From NCBI GenBank assembly GCA_964017235.1, contig OZ024927.1:21657160-21721159 (forward strand): a DNA stretch of 64,000 nucleotides, given 5' to 3'. The stretch comes from Sabellastarte sp. h YS-2021 (taxonomy: Eukaryota > Annelida > Polychaeta > Sabellida > Sabellidae). Both the position numbers and the translations under genes were made by a program. Positions 54,300 to 64,000 of this stretch are shown here, piece by piece. The notes beneath the pieces were generated by a model. That model did not search any database and was not told the DNA's origin. It was given only the letters and a program-made list of their open reading frames with translations. Position 1 is the stretch's first letter. Each line of letters begins with the position of its first letter.

Positions 54300-54960
54300 A
54301 GACTGAAAGGTAAAACTCTTGGGTTAGATTTAGGCTAAGCCTGCTATCTTAGACTTAACAGACTTCACAATACTCTAAGCTTTGGCTGAGACTTAAATTT
54401 AAAGCTAACATCACCCTGGATTAGGCTTAACCTTTGTGTTTATTTATTTGGGTTTAAAGTAGGCTTCAACAATGTATAGGTCATATCAATATGGGTACTT
54501 TTGTCGGCAGGGGAAACCAGTACATACAGTTGGTCAAGTTTCTGTATTGTAAACTGCCAACCATTAGTAAGAAACTATAAAACTTTTAAACATAGGGTGC
54601 AAGGTGTGAACCACTGACCTCAGAGGTGGCAGACGAATGTGTTATCACTGATCCACCGTGGCCCGCTTAACCTTTGTAAACATTGACTTAAATTTTTCTG
54701 CATTTCAAAGTTTGAACTAGCTGAAAGTAAAGGATAAATATGTAGAATACCTCCTTGAAGTAATTCGTGGAAGGTTTTGGGGGAAGGGTACAAGGTTTTT
54801 CATTGCAAAAGGGCATTTAATTCAGTAGTATTTAATGAGTACAAATAAATTGTGACAATTGTGGTTATTTGAAAGACCAGTCTAAGCTTGGTCTTAGCTT
54901 AGTCTCCTTTTGTGAAAATTTTAGTAAGTCTAACACCCTTTGTGAAAATGGTCACAAGAA
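54300..54960. mobile_element. Worn fold-back MITE (relative of 10337) split by a SINE
   Basis: Left part has GGCTAAGCC, CTTAGACTTAACAG and GGATTAGGCTTAACC; the right part has TTTCAAAGTTTGAACTAGCT, GTTATTTGAAAGACC and AGCTTAGTCTC. Their order matches 10370-10880 of the first MITE (TTCAAAATTTGAAATGGCT, GTGGTTATTTGATAATC). Terminal repeats are too worn to define. Confidence 0.65.
54438..54663 (-). mobile_element. tRNA-derived SINE, family 1, with 13-bp target-site duplications
   Basis: On the reverse strand it starts GGGCCACGGTGGATCAGTGA, contains CACCTCTGAGGTCAGTGGTT, TAATGGTTGGCAGTTTACAA and GTATGTACTGGTTTCCCCTG, and ends in an AAATAAATAAA tail. It is flanked by perfect direct repeats GCTTAACCTTTGT (54425-54437 and 54664-54676), the expected target-site duplication. 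Same family as 56055. Confidence 0.93.
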
Positions 54961-55384
54961 AAAACCGTGCTAGACTGACAGGGAAAAGTTTGGAAGTGTT
55001 TAAATGAAATAAATAAAGGTATCTTCTTGACTGAAAACAGGAAAACAACATAGAATAATTTTCAAAAATATAAAGTTGTGAAAAATCTGCTCACAATTTA
55101 GATAGTTAACACTCAATCCTACTGAGTATAATGTAAGGTTTACAATGAGGCAGAGTCACTCTTTTCCCTTCAATTTCCTTTTAATTTGCAAGGCAAATCC
55201 AATTGCACATTTAGCTACCCTTCTAAAGGCTCAATTCTCTTTGCAATTGTGAAAAAAATTGCATATTGGACTTTCTATTCTTGGGTTTACATGCATTTCT
55301 GGGCTTTATTTAAATTATGTATTTTCCAAATTAAACCTAACCCATATTCACTAATATTCTTAGAATACTCCTATTCACCATCAT
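54961..55384. other. Intergenic, no gene recognised
   Basis: AT-rich. No supported feature. Confidence 0.5.
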
Positions 55385-55680
55385 CATCAAGGAAGTTATG
55401 TTTTCATTTTCACATGCGTTCAGTTCTTTGTCTGTGTATTTGTCTGTCTGTGTTTGCAATTACTCTAAAAGTAATGAAGATATCCATATGAATTCTTTTA
55501 TATATGTATAGCCTGGCCAAATAAAGATATGCTTAAATCTTTACGTAAGATGTGGATCAAAGTCTGGATGCACATATACAAAAAAAAAACAAATCCTGAG
55601 TTTCAAATGTCCCATTTTCAATATATTTTTGATAACTTTGACTTTTTGGTTGACATCAATCCAAAAGCAATCGGCAGTTC
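55385..55680 (+). repeat. Dispersed repeat, relative of 38700-38940
   Basis: AGGAAGTTATGTTTTCATTT, TTTGTCTGTCTGTGTTTGCA, ATTACTCTAAAAGTAATG, AAGATATCCATATGAATTC. Shares word order with the 38.7-kb stretch. Confidence 0.5.
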
Positions 55681-55799
55681 TTCAAGAAATAGTTAACATG
55701 GGTAGGACCTAGCTACATAAAGAAGTGATTTCATTTTAAGATCATCTGGATCATGTTCTGAATACAAACAAAATCCAAATTTTCGGAAATACCTGCTGG

Positions 55800-56040
55800 T
55801 GGAAGTATAGAGTTCTAAGAAAAGTGGGCCCAAGAATTGAGAAGTTTGACACCACCTGGTTCCACAAAGCAATCAACCCTGGTTGCAGACTGGTCATTAC
55901 ACTCTGTTTCCTGGCATCCCGGTGAGAGATACAGAAGCCTGTATGGGTTTCATGTGGCCCACAACAGCATTTCCTGGATTCTCCATCAATGTTGTGATGT
56001 CATTTTGATGAATACTCACATGAAGTAATACATTGCTTGA
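55800..56040 (+). pseudogene. PIF/Harbinger transposase N-terminal fragment
   Basis: The first part reads KAINPGCRLVITLCFLASR and, after a one-base shift, GERYRSLYGFHVAHNSISWI (in 55837-56028). This is the rLaiTLr-LA-Ge-Y-SL-FrVahnTIs block of Harbinger transposases. A SINE follows at once. Its partner MADF gene lies on the opposite strand at 57226-58136. Confidence 0.78.
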
Positions 56041-56054
56041 GGTACTGATGACTA

Positions 56055-56290
56055 GGGGCCACGGTGGCAGAGTGGTAACACTCTCGCCTCCCACCTCTGA
56101 GGCCGGGGTTCGATCCCCGTCAAGGCCTTATGTGGGAAAGCTGGTAGTTGCTTGCCACTGGTTGGCAGTTTACAGTACAGAACCCTAGCGAACTATATGT
56201 ACTGGTTTCCTCTGCCCTTCCAACTACCCATTGTGATATGACCTGTACAGTGTTGAAAGCGATGTAAAACCCCAAATAAATAAATAAATA
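56055..56290 (+). mobile_element. tRNA-derived SINE, family 1 (best-preserved copy)
   Basis: GGGGCCACGGTGGCAGAGTG (A box GTGGCAGAGTGG) and CCGGGGTTCGATCCCCGTC (near-perfect B box GGTTCGATCC). Then comes a body with AGCTGGTAGTTGCTTGCCAC, GGTTGGCAGTTTACAGTACA and GTACTGGTTTCCTCTGCCC, and a tail of AAATAAATAAATAAAT. The tRNA-like head keeps tRNA box spacing but lacks a full cloverleaf, so it is a SINE and not a tRNA gene. Confidence 0.92.
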
Positions 56291-57225
56291 TAACAAACTG
56301 TAATAAGGTAAATTAAATCTATGTTTTGAACTTAAAAACATTGAAAATTTAAATCAAATTTAAATACAGCAGTAATGCATTTCAGTACTGCATTATAGCA
56401 TCACATTTTTCCCTCATTTTATTTGAGTTAAAAAACTTTTTTCATGTGACATCATTAAGATTGTACATCAACAACAATGTACATTCTGAGCCACTGAAAA
56501 CATTCATTTTAATGTAGTAGCTGGGTTAGATTTTAACAATGACAATAATCATTGTAAAGTCAGATTGTTAAAAATGCAAATAATTAAAACAATACCCAAC
56601 TTTATAAATTAAATTGCTTGTTTTGTATTTGTAAGGAGGTATTTTTTCAAGGTAGTATTTTTCCATGAGGTGTTTTCCTATGCACTCTGAATATCATGCT
56701 GAATTAAAAAAAATTGTAAATGTACCTACTGAACTAATTAATATGAAAGAAGTTATGAAAACATTTCAATACTGAATGCATTGCGCTGAGGATGACTGGC
56801 AAATACCCTTTTGTTCTTGGCAGACTGGCCATTGAAGTAAATCACATTCCACTGTTAGAAAATAATGTAGTGTTAACTCTCCATTATTTAAAAAATAATG
56901 GAAAGTTGACACAATGGCAGGGTCAACCGTCTGGGTTTTATTTGTTAAGAGGTACCGAAGACAAGGTGTCAAATTGCTTAGGTCATATGCTTTGGTATTT
57001 GTTAACAAGTACTCAAGGCAAGTAAGATGGCCATTCTGTGGACAGTTAGCACACGTATGTAATTAAAACACAATAAATAAAAGAGAGAATGAATAATAAC
57101 AAAAATAAAAGGTTAACTCTCTCAAAAATATAGTTTAACATAAAAAACAATCCATAAAAGAAACAAAGAATTACAGTATATAGTTAAGAGTCACTATGAA
57201 AAATTCTGCACATAAATGTCAAATA
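56291..57225. other. Intergenic; contains a 3' piece of a Harbinger locus at 56940-57030
   Basis: The reverse complement of 56940-57020 (CTTGTTAACAAATACCAAAG, CATATGACCTAAGC, GACACCTTGTC) matches the repeat field at 63170-63300, downstream of the + strand MADF copy. This links the two Harbinger loci. No gene otherwise. Confidence 0.5.
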
Positions 57226-58136
57226 CTAAACACCGCTGTCCTTATCCCAGGATGTTTGTGAGTGATCACCCGGGTTCACCAAAGTACAAGTGTGAGTGGA
57301 GTGGAAGGCACCAACCCTATGCCAGTAAAGGAAGGATATAGGTCCCACAGGTTCAGATCTGTGAAAGTTTTCCCATCTCCGTGAGTAAAACATACTTGGT
57401 GTTGGAAGCAGAGGAACCAGGCATGGGTGTGGACGGAGAAGTCCCCTGGTTGTACTGACTGTGTTTGGGGCTGACGGCTCCATTCCTCTGCCCTGTTTGG
57501 ATGCTGCTAAGAAGTTTTACAGCCTCGTTTCTGAATGCCTATCTTCTAAGGCCTCCACGTCTGACGCCAGGTAGTTGTAGAAGGCTGCTCTCATTGTCTC
57601 CTTCTTTTGCTTGAGGACTGATGATGGCATGGTTCTCATCTGTGTGAACGGATCCATGACCTGCTGGTTGACCGAAGAACACGCTGAGACTGCGCTGAGG
57701 CTGTAACTGAAGGCTGAATTGTGGTGTTGGCTGAAGCTCCGGAGATCTCTTTTGCTGAAGCAGCGGATGCAATGGCTCCTTGGGCCTGGGATTTGAAGCC
57801 TGATTATTTGCTGAGTCCCTTGCTTCTGATGTGTGACTTCAGGAAGTGAAATTTATCCTGTATCCAGTTCTGCGTTTCTGTCATCTCCTTTGGGGCCTGT
57901 CCAAACTTGGATTGCACGAGCTTGCTGTAACGTGTCCTTTGCAACTCAAACCAGGTCTTGCACACCTTGACAGGTTGCGACTGTGGGCGAAACCTCTCCC
58001 AGAGACACTCCTTTCTTGCTTCGTCCATTCAAATCTTCATTAGTCTTGTCGTACAACTCCTGGTGGTCCTTCACAAAGTCCACAATTGTACCTTTATCCA
58101 AGGCCGTCAGGTAGATGTTGGCTCCAGTGGAACACC
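57226..58136 (-). pseudogene. MADF-type accessory gene of a Harbinger locus
   Basis: On the reverse strand: GANIYLTALDKGTIVDFVKD, HQELYDKTNEDLN (LYD turn of MADF), a one-base shift, then DEARKECLWERF, VCKTWFELQRTRYSKLVQSK and FGQAPKEMTETQNWIQDKFH (58028-57804), a stop, and a Gln/Pro/Ser-rich tail (57772-57539). MADF domains bind DNA through a trihelix fold; in Harbinger elements such a protein assists the transposase. Very close to the copy at 61542 in the RTRY-KL and KEMTE/KEHTE parts. Confidence 0.8.
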
Positions 58137-59061
58137 CCCATAAATTTTTTTAAGTGATATTTTACAATAGTGGGGTTCTCCCAGTGAAACCAGCCTTAAT
58201 AATGTCTCAACAACAAGCCTAAATGTAACCAAAGAAGGTATGTATTTATGGTGACCCCAGGTTTTACTTGTTTTATGTTAACTATGAATATGATATTGTA
58301 ACATTGCTATACATTACGTAAAGCACACCACTTATTTTCTTAAGCATTTTCATGTGTAACCAGATACAGAATCTTTACATGAGTTGCTGTACATCAAATA
58401 CACTTATTATGTGAGCTGGAATAATAAACAAACCATAGATAGCCTGACTAATATTTTTGTACAATATTACAGTGTGCATTATGTAAAAAAACTAATTTTA
58501 CCTTCTCTGCTTGTCTTGACTTGGGTTCAGTAGGAGACAGTTAATTCAAATCGTGGCTATTTCTTAGAATGTCCTATTTGAAAAAAAATCAAGAATGATA
58601 GTTATTTTGAGAAAAAAATGTCAGGGATGTGGACATGGGGGATATGAAGTGCTTTTGAAGACCAATAGACCTGAAATAAATTTAAAATATAATAGGATGA
58701 TGTATACTTCCAGCATGATGTATACGGAAAAAAATATATCACGAATGAATATGTCAATGTAATACAAGTTATATTGTTAAATGAGTGATACAGTTTTCTG
58801 CATATGTCTAATTTGACATGTTTTACTTTTATTATCCACCATTTTGTATGGTTTATGAGTTGTCTAAATTCATATTTAAAGAGAGACTGTCATACATGGG
58901 CACCAGTGAATACAAAAAAAACATTAATCTTTAACTTGCGATTCCTCAGCCATTTCGGTGTGGCTTTTTCATTCAACAAAAACTACCAGCAACACTGTCG
59001 AAAGATGTTTCTTATGATATATTTGTAGGTTACATAGTTTCCGTTAAATAAGTTACCAAAA
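58137..59061. other. Intergenic, no gene recognised
   Basis: AT-rich, no supported feature. Confidence 0.5.
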
Positions 59062-59116
59062 AGGTTCTTCTACCCTTTTCCGAAACGCGCGCATGCGCAC
59101 AAGGGTAGAAGAACCT
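59062..59116. repeat. 16-bp perfect inverted repeat around a GCGCATGCGCA motif
   Basis: AGGTTCTTCTACCCTT (59062-59077) and AAGGGTAGAAGAACCT (59101-59116) are exact complements. The 23-base loop TTCCGAAACGCGCGCATGCG.. is GC- and CpG-rich and holds GCGCATGCGC, the palindromic NRF1 recognition word. Stands out in AT-rich surroundings. Confidence 0.9.
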
Positions 59117-61541
59117 ATTCTAAAACTCAGATTGATAAAGGGGCGATCAAAATAAATTTATTTAATTTATATGCCGAGTTTCGCCCCTTCCAAATTTCCT
59201 TCCCTTAATAAAATTAATTGTATAAGTGATAAAGGGACGATCCTAAGAAATAAATGTCAAATATGTAACTGCTACTGACCTAAACTAACTAAAAAAGTAT
59301 TTATTTCAAATGTAAAGCTCATCTGTATGTCAGGTAACGAATTTCACAGCCAGTTAACTAACAACTGATAACTTGGTAGATTCATTGCATAGAGCTTGGG
59401 TTGAACCCTACGAAAATTAATTCACAGCTGATATGGGGATGGCTTTCATACATGCAGCCTATCTATATGACATGAAACGAATTTCACAGCCAGCAAACTA
59501 ATTTCACAGCTGATATCTTTGTGGATTTACTGCATATAACTTAGGTGTAGCCCAGAAAAAAATCGGTACTTGTTGACACTAATTAACACTGGTTAAGGAG
59601 GTCCCACTCCAGAAAATTGTATCCTGCTTTGTGTATATCCTTCTTTAAATTACACCTGCGAGTTTTTCGTTTGTTAAAAGTGTCCAATATCTTTCAACTA
59701 TTACACCGAAGCGTCACTCAGATATTTATCACACTGTGCCACAATACATGAAAGTCCGGGACAAAAAATGTTTCCTAGAAGTGAAATATAGGTCTTACAA
59801 GGCGCACGGTGGATAATAAACTATGTGGGTTATAGAAATATATCGCTGCTGTAGTGTGGTTATCATTGGTTTCTTAAACAGGAATGTATACAACAAAGCC
59901 AACATGATACAATGCGGTTTGATACATTAGTAATGTTCCAACTGCTATATTTTCCTTGTTATGCTACGATAATGATTCTATACAAGTCAATGCTGAACGA
60001 CTTCTGTTATAAAGAATTAGACTGATCCTAAACAATTTTGTTTCATCAATGTCACCCATTTTATGCGTGTGCCCATCTCAGTGTATACTGCATCATATTG
60101 GCTATGTGCATGCAGTCCTTTAGACCGAGCGTCTGTTGCTATGATATAGTTTTTACTAATTAAAACATTATAGTTTTAGCTGTTACATATTTACATTTGA
60201 AAGTAAAAATAAACTGGATTGCTCTCAGTCGCATCTTGGTTTCAAAGAAATGTATTGAACTTGCACAGAATCTCAGTCTAGATTTATAATATGCATCGCA
60301 GAGACACAACTTAGAAATTGGTATTTGGGTTCAAAGTTGAACTGAACATTTAGTTTCTTTCGTTTTGGGGTTCTGAATTTTAGCAATGTTAAATATCATC
60401 AATAAGGCAAAGTTATATGTTTATTTGATCAGTAAATCTGCCCCTATGGTGCCCGAAATTGTAATTTGGCCCCGCCAGAGGATACCACACATAACTCTTC
60501 GTTTTGTAAAAAAATGTTATTATTAAGTCAAATAATATTTGATAAAATAAAATAGCTTCCTTTGTACTGTCTTTTGAAGATAGCAAAATGAATATATTAA
60601 ATAATTTCTATACAAACTGATAGCTGTCACTCTCAATATCCAAAACAATATTTACTTTGTCATTTTGAACTATGAAAAATGCAATATTCCCATTAGTAAT
60701 CCAGCTGTACACATTGAAAGATTTAATAATTTATTTGCAAGACTCTATTTTCTAAAAAAAAATCCATAAGTATATGACACATTTGCATTAACAGTCACAG
60801 GAAATGGATCACCGTTATGATTGGTTATAAATTTGTATCTGTACTTATACAGACAAATAACTGAGAACAGAAACCGAGCTCTGGATTTTAAAATAGGGGA
60901 ATCCCACAAAAATTGCAGCCACTCTGCTGATGTAACCATATTAGCATATCACACGTTAGACGGGAACCAGCCACCTATATTGCAGAGTATGGTCGGTGGA
61001 AACCAGACTAATCACACGTGGCCAATAATACATGGTTATGTGATTGAAGCATTGCTTTTTTAACTGGGGAAGTTTGTGGTTACTGGTCCAACAGGCAACT
61101 CCTTGCAAATCAATAGTGTAAGATATGCTGAGCAACAGACAGTATTTCTCAGTAGAAGTAGGGATTTTATATTTATTGTGTTTGCCTTGTAACAACAAGG
61201 GACTCCTATACATATTGACAAATGTACAAAAAAAAGAACATACAATAGAAAAAGTATATCCGTTGAACTTTTAGAGGCACGTTTATACCTCATTTCCACT
61301 GTTGCGATTTTGCCTCACAACCATTCTGACAAAACAGTCATAAGTCTAATCGTGTTGGTGTTAGAACTTATCTTATGAGTTGGAAAGGTTAGGAGTGTAA
61401 TCCTGCCACTGTAATGTTTCAGTTTTAAACAGTTTAATATTAATTTAAATTGTAACAGTTGAATGTTAAACCACTTCTCTATTTCCCTATTTGCTACTTA
61501 TTGCGGTTATTACATTTTCTCTCCAATTCTTCTATTTGCAG
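59117..61541. other. Intergenic with a ~130-bp duplicated segment
   Basis: 59335-59450 and 59470-59575 share ACGAATTTCACAGCCAG, AATT(T)CACAGCTGATAT and TGCATA-A-CTT, indicating an old duplication. A GATAAAGGG(G/A)CGATC word occurs at 59135 and 59228. No gene recognised; short open frames lack domains. Confidence 0.5.
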
Positions 61542-62740
61542 CTGCTGACTTGAAGATCTGGTTTAAGGTCATGAGGACCCGGTATTGCAAGCTGACTGCA
61601 AAGAAGTTTGATGATGGGACCAAGGAGCACACTGAGAGGGACAACACCTTCACCTTTCTGGAGGACCACAGTTCCTGTGTTCCCCAGGCAGTCGGCCACT
61701 GTAAGCATTCATTCTTAATATATGTACTACTTTATGTTAATCGTGTTTGTTATGATAATTCTAGGCATTTCAGCAGAATGTCTGTAATGAACTGCATAGT
61801 TTGGGGTAAATATTTTGGGAAGTTTGGGTGGTCAGTACTAAATGAAAGTGAAATTGCTACTTTTGGTTCATGTATAGCCACAGTTACTTTGTACCAGATT
61901 GGCTGACTAATTAATTATCTTGCACCTAATAAGATTATTTGAGATATAATTCTAGGCATGGCACTTAGTATTTGTTTCTTTACTTTTGGTTTTTCAGTTG
62001 AAGCCACCAGCCTCTTTCATCTCTTCTGTCACTTCCGTCTCTGAAACCGATCAACCAACTACTGCATCAGCTGCTACTGATGTTGCACCATCCACATCAG
62101 CTGCATCTTTCACCAACCCTACTGAGGCTGAAGAGGAGTCCATTGAGTCAAAGCTCCGTAAATACAGCACACCTCTTCCTGCACAACAGCCTGCCTCTAC
62201 TTCATCTAAATCTAGTGTCCACAGAACCAGTCACAGAAGCCACAGCTCAGAGTCAGATCTGCTGGATAGACTGTGTGAACGCAGTGATATGAATGCACAG
62301 ATCTCACAGAGGCCCAGGCAAATGATTGTACTGCATGGGGCAGCTGAATGACTAGCACACTTGGCAAGATCCATGAGGAAGTGTGGCCCAGCTTCCAGCA
62401 ACGAAGCATGGATCTTGTAAATCTTGCTTTGTGTGAATCCAAGGCTGTGGCTGACAGGGAGCAGCATAAGGTATCTCTTCAGCTAGATCAGAGGCAGAGG
62501 CAGCTGGACCAGCGTGACCTAGAGCTCAAGCAGAGGCAGATGGAGCTGATGCAGCAGCAGAGAATGCAGGAGGTTGTAACAGTACAACAGCCAACCCAAC
62601 CCTCAGGCCAGCAGACATTACTTTTTCAGACAGTGCCAGCCAACCCTAATCAGCAGCCACTACAGCGGGGGTTTTCTTCATCCACACCAAGTATTTGCTT
62701 ACTTACACAGATGGAAAGACCATCAATTTCACAGACTTAA
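61542..62740 (+). pseudogene. MADF/BESS-like accessory gene of a Harbinger locus
   Basis: A pyrimidine-rich acceptor (CTTCTATTTGCAG) precedes DLKIWFKVMRTRYCKLTAKK and DGTKEHTERDNTFTFLEDH, the C-terminal half of a MADF domain. A GTAAGC donor near 61700 and a TTTTTCAG acceptor near 61998 suggest an intron, but the frames do not join cleanly. Then comes a Ser/Thr/Pro-rich linker (61999-62351) ending in ESDLLDRLCERSDMNAQISQ. After a frameshift, 62348-62740 has TLGKIHEEVWPSFQQRSMDL and VNLAL (BESS-like), then a Gln-rich coiled coil (LDQRQRQLDQRDLELKQRQM). Its transposase partner is the reverse-strand fragment at 63793-64000. It may be a recently dead gene, or a live one whose exons I mis-joined. 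Confidence 0.68.
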
Positions 62741-62850
62741 ACCTTTCTGAAATCAATGCTTCCTTTACTGGCATAGGGTCAGTGCCTGCCACTCCGCTCA
62801 TACCCTGTGCTGTTGTTATCCCTGAGGACCAGTCACAGCCACCCCAAGAC

Positions 62851-62950
62851 AAGGACAGTAGTGCTTAGTATGTCAGCTGTATGGACAAGGACAGTAGTGC
62901 TAGGTATGTCACCTGTATGGACAAGGACAGTAGTGTTTAGTATGTATGTG
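62851..62950 (+). repeat. 45-bp tandem repeat, ~2.3 copies
   Basis: ACAAGGACAGTAGTGCTTAG, TATGTCAGCTGTATGG, repeated with small changes at 62894 and 62929. Confidence 0.88.
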
Positions 62951-62999
62951 AACTGTATGTGAAAGCCTGAGACCCATGGGCTGTGATTGTTTTGTCATT

Positions 63000-63310
63000 C
63001 ATACTTTACTGATCTCATCCACATATATATGTACTATTCACATATAACACAACCAAAACATATGACCTTTTCTGATTCACACCTTGGCTTTGGGTGTTTG
63101 TTATATATAACACAACAAAAGTATATGACCTGAGCTGATTCATACCTTGTCTTTGGGTGTTTGATACCAAAACGTATGACAGCACACCTTGTCCTTCAGT
63201 AATTGTTACAAAATACCAGGGAATATGTCCTTATAGTTGCCACACACCTTGTCTTTGTGTACTTGTTAACAAATACCTAAGCATATGGCTACAAGTGCAA
63301 ACAGACATGA
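63000..63310 (+). repeat. Degenerate ~75-bp repeat field
   Basis: Four uneven copies around CATATGACC, CACCTTG(G/T)C(T/C)TT and TGTTA. Also present inverted at 56940-57020, so it belongs to the Harbinger locus 3' region. Confidence 0.65.
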
Positions 63311-63792
63311 CTTTTAAGATTTTTGGTTTGGCCTTTGGATAAATGAAGTTAGTACGACCAAGGATGGATCACTCTCTGCATATGTACAGATGTCAGTACC
63401 AAAAAAAGACAAAAAAAATTGGAAGCACAGATAAAATAATTGATAATAACAAATAAGCACATACATTCATTTGAAAGACACAGAACTTAACAATAATATA
63501 AATGCAATGCCAAAATATTTAATAGTGATATTAAAACCTGTTTCAAACCCATATCAATATCATGACACAGTATAGTTTGTAGTGTGTTATATCACAGTTT
63601 TAAGACACACAGTTCATCAGATTTAATACTGGTGGAAGTATGTACTGCACATAAAATGTCAATAAAAAGTAAACAGTCTAATATATCACATCCGCAACAC
63701 ATGCACAGTCTAATAATACTTGAAATGCAATGACAGCTTATTTTATATTGGTCCTATTTAAAAGTCAAGCAAATGTTACAATACAGTGTATG
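63311..63792. other. Non-coding part of the right-hand Harbinger locus
   Basis: Between the two convergent genes. No feature of its own recognised. Confidence 0.45.
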
Positions 63793-64000
63793 TCATATCA
63801 TATCATTTTGCCATGCTGTTGCACCTACAGGTGAATTGTAGCAATGTTTAAGGTACAGTCTTTGTTTCTTAGCCATTTGAGTGTCCCTATTGCCAGCAGT
63901 CACCCCCTCCATGTCCTGCAAATTTACACCTTGTCTCCATTGTCCAGGCACCAGCCTGTGATGTTCATCCTCATCATCCACAATACCCTAATGCACATCT
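63793..64000 (-). CDS. PIF/Harbinger transposase C-terminus (runs off the window)
   Basis: Reverse-strand frame reading HHRLVPGQWRQGVNLQDMEG, GNRDTQMAKKQRLYLKHCYN and SPVGATAWQ to a stop at 63793. This matches the C-terminal end of Harbinger transposases (PGeWR, GNR-A-+-R-L--YFNSP-GAVPWQ). The catalytic DDE part should lie to the right of 64000. No lesion in the visible part, so the gene may be intact. Convergent to the MADF gene at 61542, the same arrangement as at 29.9-32.0 and 55.8-58.1 kb. Confidence 0.8.

Noticed and set aside
56055-56130. Functional tRNA gene
   Set aside because: Good A and B boxes, but followed by a conserved SINE body and AAAT tail; two further copies share the body.

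Overview
The window is AT-rich eukaryotic DNA from an animal, probably an invertebrate. The signs are a split gene with canonical splice sites that encodes an interferon-regulatory-factor (IRF) DNA-binding domain, tRNA- and 5S-derived SINEs, PIF/Harbinger DNA transposons, L1- and CR1-type LINEs, and several tyrosine-recombinase (YR) retrotransposons of Ngaro type. A marine mollusc or other lophotrochozoan would fit, but that is inference. There are no operons, no bacterial genes and no intact RNA genes. Most of the window is repeats of different ages.

Layout. 1-8.6 kb: satellite DNA. A ~169-bp monomer carries an ATGGCGGCCAT motif in nearly every copy and a ~132-bp monomer follows it; both sit in a higher-order unit present twice (2858-5077 and 6148-8018) with a 5'-truncated L1-like LINE between the copies. 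A ~160-bp tandem repeat follows. 10.3-23.8 kb: a fold-back MITE, then a nest of two Ngaro-like elements. The younger (12692-20442) has the split direct repeats A1-ORFs-B1-A2-B2, with B1 and B2 differing at only about three of 650 bases. It encodes Gag, RT/RNase H and a tyrosine recombinase, and lies inside an older decayed relative whose Gag is on the left (11.0-12.7 kb) and whose RT/RNase H/YR is on the right (20.4-23.7 kb). 23.8-35 kb: SINEs, Harbinger fragments, a reverse-strand Ngaro remnant, MITEs, an array of perfect 20-bp palindromes and a 5S-rRNA-like SINE. 35.3-37.7 kb: a reverse-strand CR1/L2-type LINE that has lost RT motif A.

The only host gene I can support is a reverse-strand IRF-like gene. 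Its coding exons are 53976-54208, 52942-53157 and 40733-42248, and the joined frame gives 654 aa. The IRF DNA-binding domain is split over exons 1 and 2. The long last exon is Ser/Asn/Asp-rich and shows no IRF-association domain that I can recognise. The 10.7-kb second intron holds another decayed Ngaro element (45.0-49.6 kb), a SINE and a YR fragment. Upstream of the gene are a MITE split by a SINE with 13-bp target-site duplications, then two degenerate Harbinger loci in which a transposase and a MADF-type accessory gene face each other.

Within the young Ngaro element, the Gag frame meets the Pol frame at a canonical A-AAA-AAC slippery heptamer, which suggests -1 frameshifting. The YR frame is preceded by a pyrimidine-rich tract ending in AG, which suggests a spliced YR message. 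The A and B repeats meet at a TG core consistent with circle formation and YR-mediated integration. Gag has two in-frame stops and a G-run frameshift, and YR has one early stop, so this copy probably cannot move alone although RT/RNase H is fully open.
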